From: Saprospiraceae bacterium
GTDB taxonomy: Bacteria; Bacteroidota; Bacteroidia; Chitinophagales; Saprospiraceae
Reading direction: 5' to 3'
Assembly: GCA_019187365.1 (NCBI GenBank)
Contig: JABARE010000024.1
Location: 74,067-138,066 of the forward strand
Length of the DNA: 64,000 nt
The translations under genes were made by a program, and so were the position numbers. Shown here one piece after another: positions 8,453 to 16,382 of this stretch (the first letter of the stretch is position 1; each line of letters opens with the position of its first letter). The notes beneath the pieces are model-generated. The model was not told the origin of the DNA, searched no databases, and saw only the letters and a list, made by a program, of their open reading frames with translations.

Positions 8453-9044
8453 GTTTTATGTTGAAATGGCGAACGCGATGGTTTGCATGAACGCTTGCAC
8501 TTGGTATCATGAATTCCCCCTCCCCCAATTCAATTTCCAGGCGGATCTGCCGGGCAAAGGCAAGACCCCTTTGAGCATTTGCCTTGTAAACGGCCTCTTT
8601 GGCCGCCCAGGCTAAGCAAAGGTCGGATAAGTCTTCGCAATCGATCCCTCCCAGTGCCTCACGCTCTGCGGGATCGAGAAAGCGGGGGGCAATGGTGCGC
8701 AATTTGTCGGAATGTTGTTGGAGGTCGAAGCCTACCGGCTGGGATGACACCGCGAGACCGGTCCATTGGCCGGAATGGGAAATGGACAGAAAGCCTCCGC
8801 CCTTTATAAGCCAAGGCCCCTCCTCGCTTTTGGTAACATCGTCACCGGTGAGGCCTGTTGCAAGATGCATCAGGTGTCGCGATGAAAGGAAATCCCTGCG
8901 TCTGAAGGGGTGGGCCCCGGACAGCGCCTCCAGTCCCCAGGAAGTCCAATCCATGGCCTCTAAATAGAACGGTTCACTTTCAGCGATCTCCCAAAGAAAG
9001 ATTTGGCAGCCGTCGTCGAATAGCCGGGTCTCCAGGATGGGCAT
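8406..9044 (-). CDS. 4'-phosphopantetheinyl transferase superfamily protein
   Basis: Transfers the phosphopantetheine arm of CoA to a serine of an acyl or peptidyl carrier protein. With start at 9044 the protein has 212 residues and shows the family motifs SISHSG (87-92), GFDLQ (105-109; Asp107 binds Mg) and WAAKEAVYK (146-154; Glu150 and Lys154). The length fits the Sfp-like group. The frame stays open to 9179, but that would overlap ubiX by more than 120 bases; 9044 starts 11 bases after the ubiX stop. GFDLQ replaces the usual GVDIE, a mild variation. The carrier protein partner is not in this window. Confidence 0.86.
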   Translation of the reverse strand: MPILETRLFDDGCQIFLWEIAESEPFYLEAMDWTSWGLEALSGAHPFRRRDFLSSRHLMHLATGLTGDDVTKSEEGPWLIKGGGFLSISHSGQWTGLAVSSQPVGFDLQQHSDKLRTIAPRFLDPAEREALGGIDCEDLSDLCLAWAAKEAVYKANAQRGLAFARQIRLEIELGEGEFMIPSASVHANHRVRHFNIKHDKNEDFAWAVAVAG

Positions 9045-9055
9045 GATTGCGGGAA

Positions 9056-9604
9056 TTAGCTGCCCCACCGGAAGGAGTCCGTGTGCACACCGCACAATTC
9101 CAATGCACGGTCGGTCACGGTACTTGCGAGGGCTTCCAGGTCGGGGGGGTGAGAATAAAATGAAGGGATGGCGGGGCATACGATGGCGCCGGCACGGGTT
9201 ACCCGCTTCATATTTTCAATGTGGATCAGGCTCAGGGGGGTCTCACGAAAAACCAATACGAGTTTGCGTCGTTCTTTGAGCATCACGTCAGCTGCCCGGG
9301 TCATCAGGTCGTCTGAAACGCCATTCGCGATGCGACCGAGCAGGCCAGCCGAACAGGGGCAGACAATCATGCCATCATAACGCGCTGAGCCCGATGCAAA
9401 TCCTGCTGAAAAATCCCTGTTCCCATAACGGCGGAAGGGAATAGAATCCACCGGGTAAGCGGGGTTTTCGAGTTGCCAGTTGGTCAGGGCGTTTTCGCTA
9501 AAAACGACATCAACGGTATGCTCTCCGATCCTTTGAAGGGTTCTTAACAAGGCCGCAGCATAAATTGAGCCGCTGGCACCACCGACACCGATAACGAGTT
9601 TCAT
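9056..9604 (-). CDS. ubiX: Flavin prenyltransferase UbiX
   Basis: 182 residues from the ATG at 9604 (MKLVIGVGGASGSIYA); the frame is open further upstream but family members start here. UbiX attaches a dimethylallyl group to FMN to make prenyl-FMN, the cofactor of UbiD decarboxylases. Visible signatures are the N-terminal GGASGSIYA FMN-binding loop, the CPCSAGLLGRIANGVSDDL segment, and the ERRKLVLVFRETPLSLIH prenyl-phosphate site. It lies between folC (74-base gap) and a phosphopantetheinyl transferase gene. In Bacteroidota it serves menaquinone or other aromatic decarboxylation; the UbiD partner is not in this window. Confidence 0.93.
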   Translation of the reverse strand: MKLVIGVGGASGSIYAAALLRTLQRIGEHTVDVVFSENALTNWQLENPAYPVDSIPFRRYGNRDFSAGFASGSARYDGMIVCPCSAGLLGRIANGVSDDLMTRAADVMLKERRKLVLVFRETPLSLIHIENMKRVTRAGAIVCPAIPSFYSHPPDLEALASTVTDRALELCGVHTDSFRWGS

Positions 9605-9678
9605 AGAGAGGAAAGGCGATACGGCCGGCAAGATACGGAGGTTCGACATGCTGATCTCTAAGCGTACATTGTCAGCCA

Positions 9679-10986
9679 TCAGGCATGCAGATCGTACCGC
9701 TCGAGCACCTCACCCACCACAAAAATGCTCCCGGTTACCACTACCAGGTCATCCGTTTGTGCGTTTCGCAGGGCCTGAGCAAACCCTCGGCGAACCGAGC
9801 GATAAGGGGTTCCCTTTAGTCCGTATGGGGCTGCCAGCACCTTGAGGTCCCCGGCATTCAGGGCACGGGGAATTTTTGCCTGCACGAAATAGTACTTTGC
9901 CTGAACCGGCAATTGGCTAAGTACCGGAGTCAGGTCTTTGTCTCGCACAAATCCGCATACGATGTGCAATTGAAGCCGGGGATAAGCTCCCAGCTGCCGG
10001 ACAAGATAGCGGATGCCGTCTTCGTTGTGTGCACTCTCACAAACGACCACGGGTTGGGTCTGCAATACCTGCCATCTGCCCGCAATCCGGGTGTATTGCC
10101 TCACATTTTCCAGGGCATGGATGATGCGATCGACGGAAAATTTTACCCTCAAATGTTCCCCGAGCAGAAGGGAGGCCGCCAGCACAGTGCGGATGTTCTC
10201 GGCCTGGTAGAGTCCCTTGAGTTCAGGGATCAGCTTCACCTGACGGTCTCCCATCCTGAAATGAATTCCACCCAGGCTGGTTTGAGTGGTTTCAAAGGTG
10301 AAGCCTTCGACGAGTTTTTCCGCTTCGAACAGGGCAGCTCCCTCTGCACAGACTTTTTGTTCAAAAACAGGAATGGTTTCACTCTGATGTCTTCCCAAAA
10401 GGACCTTGCTTCCGGGTTTAATGATCCCGGCCTTTTCTGCTGCGATGGCTTCCAGCGTATTGCCCAGGATGTCGGCATGATCCCAGCTGATGTTGGTAAT
10501 GATGCACAGGGGCGCTAGCAGGATATTGGTCGAATCGAGTCTGCCGCCAAGACCCGTCTCGACAACCGCCCATTCTACGCGGCTATCTGAAAAATAACAA
10601 AAGGCCATGGCAACCAGCATTTCAAAATAGGATGGGCGTATGGCCTCAATCAAATTCCGATTTTGTTCAACAAATTGCAGGACCCAAGGCTTGGGAACGC
10701 ATTTGCCATCCATTTTAATGCGCTCGCGAAAATCCACATAATGCGGGGATACATAAAGTCCTGTTCGGTAACCGTTGGCTTGCAACACCGCCGACAACAT
10801 GTGCGACACACTACCCTTGCCGTTTGTGCCCGCAATGTGGATCGCTTTGAAATTGTTTTGGGGATTACCCAGGCCTTCGCACAATTTCCGGATGTTGCCA
10901 AGGTCCTTTTTAAAAGCGGAGGCGCCCTGCCGGTGGTACATCGGCAACGTATCGAGCAAAAATTGTTGCAGTTCTCTGTAGTTCAA
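9679..10986 (-). CDS. folC: Bifunctional folylpolyglutamate synthase / dihydrofolate synthase
   Basis: 435 residues, the usual length. It adds glutamates to folates and joins dihydropteroate with glutamate, using ATP. The P-loop GTNGKGSV (53-60) follows the typical HIAGTNGKG context; further family motifs are VVETGLGGRLDSTN and SWDHADILGNTLEAIAAEKA, and the C-terminal Mur-ligase domain includes CESAHNEDG, where most homologues have D-A/G-A-H-N. It lies 37 bases after aat on the same strand. Confidence 0.95.
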   Translation of the reverse strand: MNYRELQQFLLDTLPMYHRQGASAFKKDLGNIRKLCEGLGNPQNNFKAIHIAGTNGKGSVSHMLSAVLQANGYRTGLYVSPHYVDFRERIKMDGKCVPKPWVLQFVEQNRNLIEAIRPSYFEMLVAMAFCYFSDSRVEWAVVETGLGGRLDSTNILLAPLCIITNISWDHADILGNTLEAIAAEKAGIIKPGSKVLLGRHQSETIPVFEQKVCAEGAALFEAEKLVEGFTFETTQTSLGGIHFRMGDRQVKLIPELKGLYQAENIRTVLAASLLLGEHLRVKFSVDRIIHALENVRQYTRIAGRWQVLQTQPVVVCESAHNEDGIRYLVRQLGAYPRLQLHIVCGFVRDKDLTPVLSQLPVQAKYYFVQAKIPRALNAGDLKVLAAPYGLKGTPYRSVRRGFAQALRNAQTDDLVVVTGSIFVVGEVLERYDLHA

Positions 10987-11023
10987 AGCCTGGCGCTTAA
11001 ATTATAGGGTCGTGTTCATATCC

Positions 11024-11776
11024 TCAGTTGGCTGCCGGACCATCCCCAGCCTTATTCTCAAAAACAATCTGCTCCAATGAAAATACATGCGCAGGGCGTG
11101 CCCAGGACTCCCCAATGATGGGGTATTGCCGGTTCTCTTCCAGTATGTTATCAAATGCCTTTCTGGAATAAAGTCTTGCTCCCATCGATTTCAGGTGTTC
11201 TGTGTCCTGCTGACAGTCAATCCAATGGAAGCCCCGTTGGACGAGTTCGGAGCAAAGTGCCACGAGGGCAAGTTTCGATGTGTTGGGTTTAATGGAAAAC
11301 ATGGATTCCCCGCAAAACATTCGCCCGATGGCAAGTCCATATAATCCGCCGACTGGTTCTGACCCTTCCCACACTTCCGTGCAGTGAGCGAGCCCCAGTT
11401 CATGCAATCGGGTAAAGGCTTCTACCACCTCTTTGTGGATCCAGGTATCCGTTTGGCCATTTCTCGGGATGCGCCGGCATCGCCCGATGACCTCGCTGAA
11501 AGCAAGGTCAAAACTCACGCGATACTGCCCCTTCCGGATCAGCGATCTCATGCTGTGAGAGATGCGGACGGCTTCGGGCCTGAGCATGAGTCTGGGTGCC
11601 GGGGAAAACCACATAACTGGCCACCCTTCGGGGTACCAGGGAAATATTCCCCGGGAATAAGCAGCCAGGAGGCAGCCGGTTTCCAGGTTTCCACCGCTTC
11701 CGACCAGGCCTGTCCGGCTGCGCGTACGGGAAGCCGAAAAAGGGAACGCCTGGTCATCTACGTGGAATACCCGCAT
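11024..11776 (-). CDS. aat: Leucyl/phenylalanyl-tRNA--protein transferase
   Basis: Transfers Leu or Phe from tRNA to the N-terminal Arg or Lys of proteins, marking them for ClpS-dependent degradation. The diagnostic stretch GCLLAAYSRGIFPWYPEGWP with MWFSPAPR is near the N-terminus, and GGLYGLAIGRMFCGESMFS and FHWIDCQQDTEHLKSMGAR further on, all hallmarks of the family. From MRVFHVDDQ (11776) it has 250 residues; an in-frame ATG at 11800 adds eight. The upstream neighbour clpS encodes the reader of these same N-terminal signals. Confidence 0.95.
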   Translation of the reverse strand: MRVFHVDDQAFPFSASRTRSRTGLVGSGGNLETGCLLAAYSRGIFPWYPEGWPVMWFSPAPRLMLRPEAVRISHSMRSLIRKGQYRVSFDLAFSEVIGRCRRIPRNGQTDTWIHKEVVEAFTRLHELGLAHCTEVWEGSEPVGGLYGLAIGRMFCGESMFSIKPNTSKLALVALCSELVQRGFHWIDCQQDTEHLKSMGARLYSRKAFDNILEENRQYPIIGESWARPAHVFSLEQIVFENKAGDGPAAN

Positions 11777-11936
11777 GTGATTTGCAAATGCAAGGTACAA
11801 AGAACCCGAAGCCCTCCTCCTTTATCGGCACTCATTCCAATTGCTCATTTGTAGCGGCAGACGCAGTTGGTGCCCGGTCTCATTCAATCTGGCCAGACCG
11901 TTCATTCAATCGGTTGCAGCGAAGTATTCGGTAAGT

Positions 11937-12239
11937 TCAGACCGGGATCGTCTCAATGATAGCCGATAAACCCCTTTCGCAGAGTGCGTCCTTCATCGGT
12001 TTGAGTACATCATAACCTGCCGTCATAACGACGGCTCTTCCTTTGAAATGAACGAGGAGAGAGAGTTGTTCTGCCTGTTCAAAGGTGTGTCGGCAAACGT
12101 CCACGAGACATTCTATGACCCAATCAAAAGTATTGACTTCGTCGTTCAACAGAACGAGTTCGGCAATTTCTCCCGTCGCGTCTTCCAATTGCACTTCTTC
12201 CTCAAGTGCTTCCCAGCTTGCAGGGTTTGATTTTGGCAT
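11937..12239 (-). CDS. clpS: ClpS, N-degron adaptor of the Clp protease
   Basis: 100 residues. ClpS binds proteins with destabilising N-terminal residues (Leu, Phe, Trp, Tyr) and delivers them to a Clp ATPase. The ligand-site segment LLNDEVNTFDWVIECLVDVC corresponds to the classical NDD...FV region, and the C-terminal half HFKGRAVVMTAGYDVLKPMK also fits the family. It starts 7 bases after the peroxiredoxin stop and is followed by aat, so writer and reader of the N-degron signal are encoded side by side. Confidence 0.9.
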   Translation of the reverse strand: MPKSNPASWEALEEEVQLEDATGEIAELVLLNDEVNTFDWVIECLVDVCRHTFEQAEQLSLLVHFKGRAVVMTAGYDVLKPMKDALCERGLSAIIETIPV

Positions 12240-12246
12240 AGCGGAA

Positions 12247-12720
12247 TCAGTTGATCGTACTCAATGTTTTATTCAACGCATCGAAGTTAGGCAATTCTCC
12301 GGCATTTTCCAAAATTTCTATATAGCGTACCAAGCCCTCGGCATCGATAACGAAGGCAGACCTTTTAGACACGCCCCGTAGGCCAAAAGAAAATTCTTCA
12401 TAGAGGCAGGAGTATGCACGGGAAGCCGTTTTGTTGAAATCCGAAAGCAGCGGATATGAGATGTTTAATTCTTCTTTATATCTCGCAAGGGTAAAGGGAG
12501 AATCGACAGAAATGCCAAGCACCTGGGCATTTTGGGTATCATAAGCCGCCAGCCCGTCTCTGACCATGCACAGTTCACGGGTACAAACTCCCGTAAATGC
12601 AAAAGGAAAGAAGAGCAGTACGACATTCTTATCTTTAAAGTCTGATAAGTTCACGACTTTTTTCTCGGTGGAAATGAGCGAAAAAGACGGTGCCCTTTCA
12701 CCTATTTTTAGTCCTGCCAT
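12247..12720 (-). CDS. Peroxiredoxin (AhpE/redoxin type)
   Basis: 157 residues. The thioredoxin-fold N-terminus carries the peroxidatic motif P-F-A-F-T-G-V-C (Cys46) with another Cys at 51, and a downstream SVDSPFTLARYKEE segment typical of peroxiredoxins; Arg near residue 115 (GLRGVSKRSAFVID) completes the site. It reduces hydroperoxides in the cytosol using a thioredoxin-like donor. A TATTTTTG -7 element lies at 12742-12749 on the minus strand, so this is likely the first gene of the run down to 7973. Confidence 0.9.
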   Translation of the reverse strand: MAGLKIGERAPSFSLISTEKKVVNLSDFKDKNVVLLFFPFAFTGVCTRELCMVRDGLAAYDTQNAQVLGISVDSPFTLARYKEELNISYPLLSDFNKTASRAYSCLYEEFSFGLRGVSKRSAFVIDAEGLVRYIEILENAGELPNFDALNKTLSTIN

Positions 12721-12741
12721 AGAGTTCTTTTAAAGCGGGCA

Positions 12742-12749
12742 CAAAAATA
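12742..12749 (-). promoter_or_regulatory. -7 element (TATTTTTG) before the peroxiredoxin gene
   Basis: On the minus strand TATTTTTG matches TAnnTTTG, 21 bases before the start codon. No clean -33 TTTG is visible at 19-21 bases. Confidence 0.4.
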
Positions 12750-12777
12750 GATATTTGCCACAATTTACCGAATTCAA

Positions 12778-13686
12778 ATGGATGCCCGCAAAAAAGCCAT
12801 ATTTCAGTTGCACCTTGCCGTCTTTCTATTCGGATTTACGGGGATCCTGGGCAAGCTCATCCTTCTCCCTGCATTGACCCTGGTTTGGTGGAGGTCCTTG
12901 TTGAGCTGGATGTTTATGTTGCCGCACCTCAAGAAGGCAGGTGGACTGAAATCCCTGGACCGCAGGCAGTACTGGATTTACCTCGGGATCGGTGGAGTGG
13001 TCGCATTGCACTGGATCTGCTTTTACGGATCCATTAAATTGTCCAACTCGTCCGTCGCCATGGTCTGTCTTGCGTTTATTCCCATTTTTACCGCGTTTTG
13101 CGAGAGCATTTTCCATTGGCAACCTCTCCGGAAGGTAGATGTACTCACCGGTTGCCTCACCATTCCCGCCATGTGGCTCATTCTTCAAAACATTGATTTA
13201 CAGTATCGACTGGGCTTTTTCGTCGGTGTTCTTGCCGCCTTGCTGTCAGCTGTTTTCGTGACGCTCAACAAAAAGTACATTCACGGGGCCGGACCCATAC
13301 AAATTTCGTGGCTCGAGCTTTTCGCAGTATGGCTGGTTCTCAGTGTGTTGCTTCCTTTTTACTCTATGAGTGCTCCTCAGGCGGCCTTTTTGCCCGACCT
13401 CAGCTCGGCGGTCTACCTGGTGGTTCTTTCTTATTTCTGCACCGCACTGGCATACGTAATGAGCCTGAAAGCACTTTACCACACAAGTGCCTTTTCTGCC
13501 ATGCTCGCCTTTAACCTCGAACCCGTGTATGGCATACTCTTCGCAATGGTCCTTCTGAAGGAACACAAAGAACTCAACGCACCATTTTACCTGGGAGTGG
13601 CCATCTTGCTTTCCGCTGTTTTCCTGTACCCCATGTTAAAGAAGCGCTTTCCCGGAAAACTCAATCCTATGGAGCACGTCAAATAA
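12778..13686 (+). CDS. EamA-family (drug/metabolite) transporter
   Basis: 302 residues with ten hydrophobic segments arranged as two five-helix EamA repeats (about residues 8-140 and 150-290). Recognisable stretches are FTGILGKLILLPALTLVWWR in helices 1-2, and FNLEPVYGILFAMVLLKEHK of the second repeat's conserved helix-loop. It is an inner-membrane exporter or exchanger of small metabolites; the substrate cannot be told. It starts 57 bases from the divergent peroxiredoxin gene. Confidence 0.9.
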   Translation: MDARKKAIFQLHLAVFLFGFTGILGKLILLPALTLVWWRSLLSWMFMLPHLKKAGGLKSLDRRQYWIYLGIGGVVALHWICFYGSIKLSNSSVAMVCLAFIPIFTAFCESIFHWQPLRKVDVLTGCLTIPAMWLILQNIDLQYRLGFFVGVLAALLSAVFVTLNKKYIHGAGPIQISWLELFAVWLVLSVLLPFYSMSAPQAAFLPDLSSAVYLVVLSYFCTALAYVMSLKALYHTSAFSAMLAFNLEPVYGILFAMVLLKEHKELNAPFYLGVAILLSAVFLYPMLKKRFPGKLNPMEHVK

Positions 13687-13711
13687 ATGGCCGGCGAATG
13701 AACCGCCATCC

Positions 13712-13719
13712 TATATTTG
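13712..13719 (+). promoter_or_regulatory. -7 element (TATATTTG) before the superoxide dismutase gene
   Basis: TATATTTG exactly fits TAnnTTTG and lies 31 bases before the ATG at 13751. Confidence 0.5.
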
Positions 13720-13750
13720 CGTTCTCTTGTAACCAACAAAACAACGCGTT

Positions 13751-14359
13751 ATGGCTTTTTCCCTTCCAGATCTACCCTACCCGCATCAGGCGCTTGAACC
13801 CCATTTCGACACCAGGACCATGGAGATCCACCACGGAAAACACCATGCTGCCTATACGGCAAATTTAAACGCGGCCATTAAGGATACAGAACTCGAATAT
13901 CGCTCCATCGAAGAAATTCTCCGTTCGCTGGATATGAGCAACATGCCGCTGAGAAACAACGGTGGCGGTTACTACAACCACTGTCTTTTCTGGAATGTTT
14001 TGTCTCCGCACGGTGGAGGCGAGCCAAAAGGCGCTTTTATGGAAGCTATTTCCAGGGACTTTGGCAGTTTCGATGCTTTTCGCGAAAAATTCAGCCAGGC
14101 CGCTATGGGTAGGTTTGGCTCAGGGTGGGCATGGTTGTGCGTTCACAAAGGAGGCAAACTCGACATCTGCAGTACGGCCAACCAGGACAACCCCCTTATG
14201 CCTTCAACGGGATGCGGTGGCACCCCGGTTCTTGCGCTCGACGTATGGGAACATGCCTATTACCTGTTGTATCAGAATCGCCGGGCCGATTTCGTCAATG
14301 CGTTTTTCAACCTCATCAACTGGGACAATGCAGAGAAGCGCTACCATGAAAACAGCTGA
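13751..14359 (+). CDS. sodA: Superoxide dismutase, Fe/Mn family
   Basis: 202 residues. All four metal ligands are present: His27, His77, Asp164 and His168 (LALDVWEHAYY). The GGGYYNH segment and STANQDNPLM (Gln145 in the second-shell position) favour the manganese-type arrangement over the iron type; a cambialistic enzyme remains possible. It has no signal peptide, so it acts in the cytosol. A Bacteroidota -7 element precedes it. Confidence 0.94.
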   Translation: MAFSLPDLPYPHQALEPHFDTRTMEIHHGKHHAAYTANLNAAIKDTELEYRSIEEILRSLDMSNMPLRNNGGGYYNHCLFWNVLSPHGGGEPKGAFMEAISRDFGSFDAFREKFSQAAMGRFGSGWAWLCVHKGGKLDICSTANQDNPLMPSTGCGGTPVLALDVWEHAYYLLYQNRRADFVNAFFNLINWDNAEKRYHENS

Positions 14360-14392
14360 GTTTTCGGCATACGGCATTTGAATGAATTGCCT

Positions 14393-15106
14393 ATGCAGTC
14401 CGCGTCATTCACACTCGAACTTTGCTGTGCGGACATCCATTCCGTTCAAACTGCGGAATGTTACGCCGTTCCGGCCATCGAGCTGTGTACTGACCTCAGC
14501 TGTGGCGGACTTAGCCCTTCTCTGGGGTTGATCCGACAATCGCGCAAGTTGTTTTCAGGTGAAATGGGGGTGCTGATCCGTCCACGCAAAGGAAATTTCT
14601 GCTACACTCCGCTTGAACAGGAAGTCATGCTCGACGAACTCGCTGCTGCCCGCGATGAAGGTGCCGATTTTTTAGTGCTGGGTTGTCTGTTGAAGGACGG
14701 CGATCTCGACCGGACTTTTATGGAACGGTTGATCGAGCGAAGCAACGGCATTCCGCTGACATTTCACCGGGCATTCGACTTCTCGCCACAGCCTGAATTA
14801 TTGCTGGACCGGCTCATGGATATGCAAATCGACCGCATCCTAAGCGGTGGCGGGTGCAGCCGTGCAGTAGATGGCATTGAAAACCTCAACACGTGGCGGG
14901 CAATTTCCGGAAAGCGCATGGAGTGGGTTGCCGCGGGAAGCATAGACCATACCCAGGTACAACAGATTGTTTCGTCAACCGGCATTCGGCGAATCCATTG
15001 TGCGCTCCGAAGGAAAACGAAACAAGCTGTCCAGCCCATTCAGCTCGGCAGTCCCGATGAAATCGACAATGCCAGTCTCAAGGCTATGCTGGATGTCAAA
15101 TTCTGA
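14393..15106 (+). CDS. cutC: CutC family protein
   Basis: 237 residues from ATG 14393 (five more if started at 14378). A TIM-barrel protein with the family features: the N-terminal LELCCADIHSVQTA, then GLSPSLGLI, the core LIRPRKGNFCYTPLEQEVM, and LTFHRAFDFSPQP. CutC was named for copper homeostasis, but the biochemical role is debated. It follows the superoxide dismutase gene by 33 bases and may share its transcript. Confidence 0.9.
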   Translation: MQSASFTLELCCADIHSVQTAECYAVPAIELCTDLSCGGLSPSLGLIRQSRKLFSGEMGVLIRPRKGNFCYTPLEQEVMLDELAAARDEGADFLVLGCLLKDGDLDRTFMERLIERSNGIPLTFHRAFDFSPQPELLLDRLMDMQIDRILSGGGCSRAVDGIENLNTWRAISGKRMEWVAAGSIDHTQVQQIVSSTGIRRIHCALRRKTKQAVQPIQLGSPDEIDNASLKAMLDVKF

Positions 15107-15129
15107 ATTCCCTGGGTAAAGCCAGGGTG

Positions 15130-15882
15130 CTATTTGCCGCCCATTCCGCGCAGCAATTTCTGTATCTTTTTATCCGGTTCCAATTGGTCCATTTGCTGGA
15201 GTACCCAGGGCAACCTAAAGGAAACGTAAGGCGAAAGTGGCTTGACGCGGTACCTTCGGGGATTGGGAAGGCTGGCTGCAATCATGGCCGCTTGCTCTCG
15301 GCTTATTATTTTTGAATCCCTGTTGAAATATTTCTTCGATGCTGCCTGGATCCCAAAAATACCCGGGCCCATTTCCACACAGTTGAGGTACATTTCCACG
15401 ATGCGCCTTTTTGACCATAACAGTTCAATGACCGCTGTAAAATAAACTTCCAATCCCTTTCGCACCCAGGACCTTCCCTGCCACAGGAACACATTCTTTG
15501 CAACTTGCTGGCTGATGGTCGAGGCTCCGCGCAAGCGCTTTGGATGCTTTCGGTTATGATCCATTGCCTTTTCGATGCTTCCAAAATCAAACCCGTTGTG
15601 TTCCATAAACAATTGGTCCTCGGCGCCAATGACTGCAAGAACGGCATTCCTGGAAATGTTTTTCATGCCAACATAATCGCGCGATATGCCTCCATCGCGC
15701 CCCATACTGCTCAATTGTGTCAATGTGAAGGGAGGAAATACCACCATCAGCAGCAACACATACATCATTTGCACCGCCCACAGGAATCCCAACCAACTCA
15801 ACACCTTTCCATACCAGGGCAAAGCACGATAACGCATGCGAATCCGCTTAAATAAACTCAGCAAATTCTCCTTCCATTCCAT
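15130..15882 (-). CDS. mtgA: Monofunctional biosynthetic peptidoglycan transglycosylase
   Basis: Polymerises lipid II into glycan strands at the outer face of the inner membrane. From MEWKENLLSLF (15882) it has 250 residues: one membrane anchor (about 35-58) and a GT51 domain with the catalytic Glu in GAEDQLFMEHNGFD, then RGASTISQQVAKNVFLW and KRRIVEMYLNCVEMGPGIFG. The frame is open to 15927, but a TAAATTTG -7 element at 15900-15907 would start transcription below that point, so 15882 is preferred. No transpeptidase domain follows. Confidence 0.93.
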   Translation of the reverse strand: MEWKENLLSLFKRIRMRYRALPWYGKVLSWLGFLWAVQMMYVLLLMVVFPPFTLTQLSSMGRDGGISRDYVGMKNISRNAVLAVIGAEDQLFMEHNGFDFGSIEKAMDHNRKHPKRLRGASTISQQVAKNVFLWQGRSWVRKGLEVYFTAVIELLWSKRRIVEMYLNCVEMGPGIFGIQAASKKYFNRDSKIISREQAAMIAASLPNPRRYRVKPLSPYVSFRLPWVLQQMDQLEPDKKIQKLLRGMGGK

Positions 15883-15899
15883 TTCAGTCAGCGCTACGT

Positions 15900-15917
15900 C
15901 AAATTTACGTATTTTTG
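15900..15917. promoter_or_regulatory. Back-to-back -7 elements of mtgA and the divergent small gene
   Basis: Minus-strand TAAATTTG (15907-15900) and plus-strand TATTTTTG (15910-15917) both fit TAnnTTTG and are only two bases apart, so the two promoters must share upstream DNA and could not easily fire together. Confidence 0.45.
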
Positions 15918-15933
15918 ACCGACACAATAAGAC

Positions 15934-16368
15934 ATGACCTGGTTGCTGCGAACACTGGCATTTTTTGTGCTTTGTTTTTTTGTTTTGCCTCTTCTCCGGG
16001 TCGAAGATCCATTCCGATCAATTTCCATTCGCTTTTTTTCACAATCCGCCCAGGCAAAGTTATACGAACACCGCTGCGATCCAGACCGCACGTATTTATT
16101 TTCGTACGAGCTCGATGGAGAGGCCTACCTTCAGCGCTATGACGGGTATGTCGAACCACTCGATGATCTGATACCCGAGCCGCTGCGATGCACCGGAACC
16201 CTGCAGGCGCCCGTTCCTATGGCCATTCGCTTTGTTCCCTTTTTCCGCTACTGGAGCGAACCCGAAAAGGCCATCCGGCCATCACTGGCGCTCTTCTTTC
16301 TTCTAAACGCCGTCAAACTGGGATCGGTTCTGCTCATTGTCTTCACGTTTGTCCGCCGCAGATCCTAA
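15934..16368 (+). CDS. Small two-helix membrane protein, function unknown
   Basis: 144 residues. One hydrophobic segment lies at the N-terminus (about 4-21) and one at the C-terminus (about 118-139), ending in VRRRS. A soluble middle of about 95 residues contains the Cys pair ...HRCDPDR...LRCTGTL, which would face the periplasm. I recognise no family. It is divergent from mtgA with overlapping promoters and ends 14 bases before the convergent xerD stop. Confidence 0.65.
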   Translation: MTWLLRTLAFFVLCFFVLPLLRVEDPFRSISIRFFSQSAQAKLYEHRCDPDRTYLFSYELDGEAYLQRYDGYVEPLDDLIPEPLRCTGTLQAPVPMAIRFVPFFRYWSEPEKAIRPSLALFFLLNAVKLGSVLLIVFTFVRRRS

Positions 16369-16382
16369 GGTATTTGAAGTTT

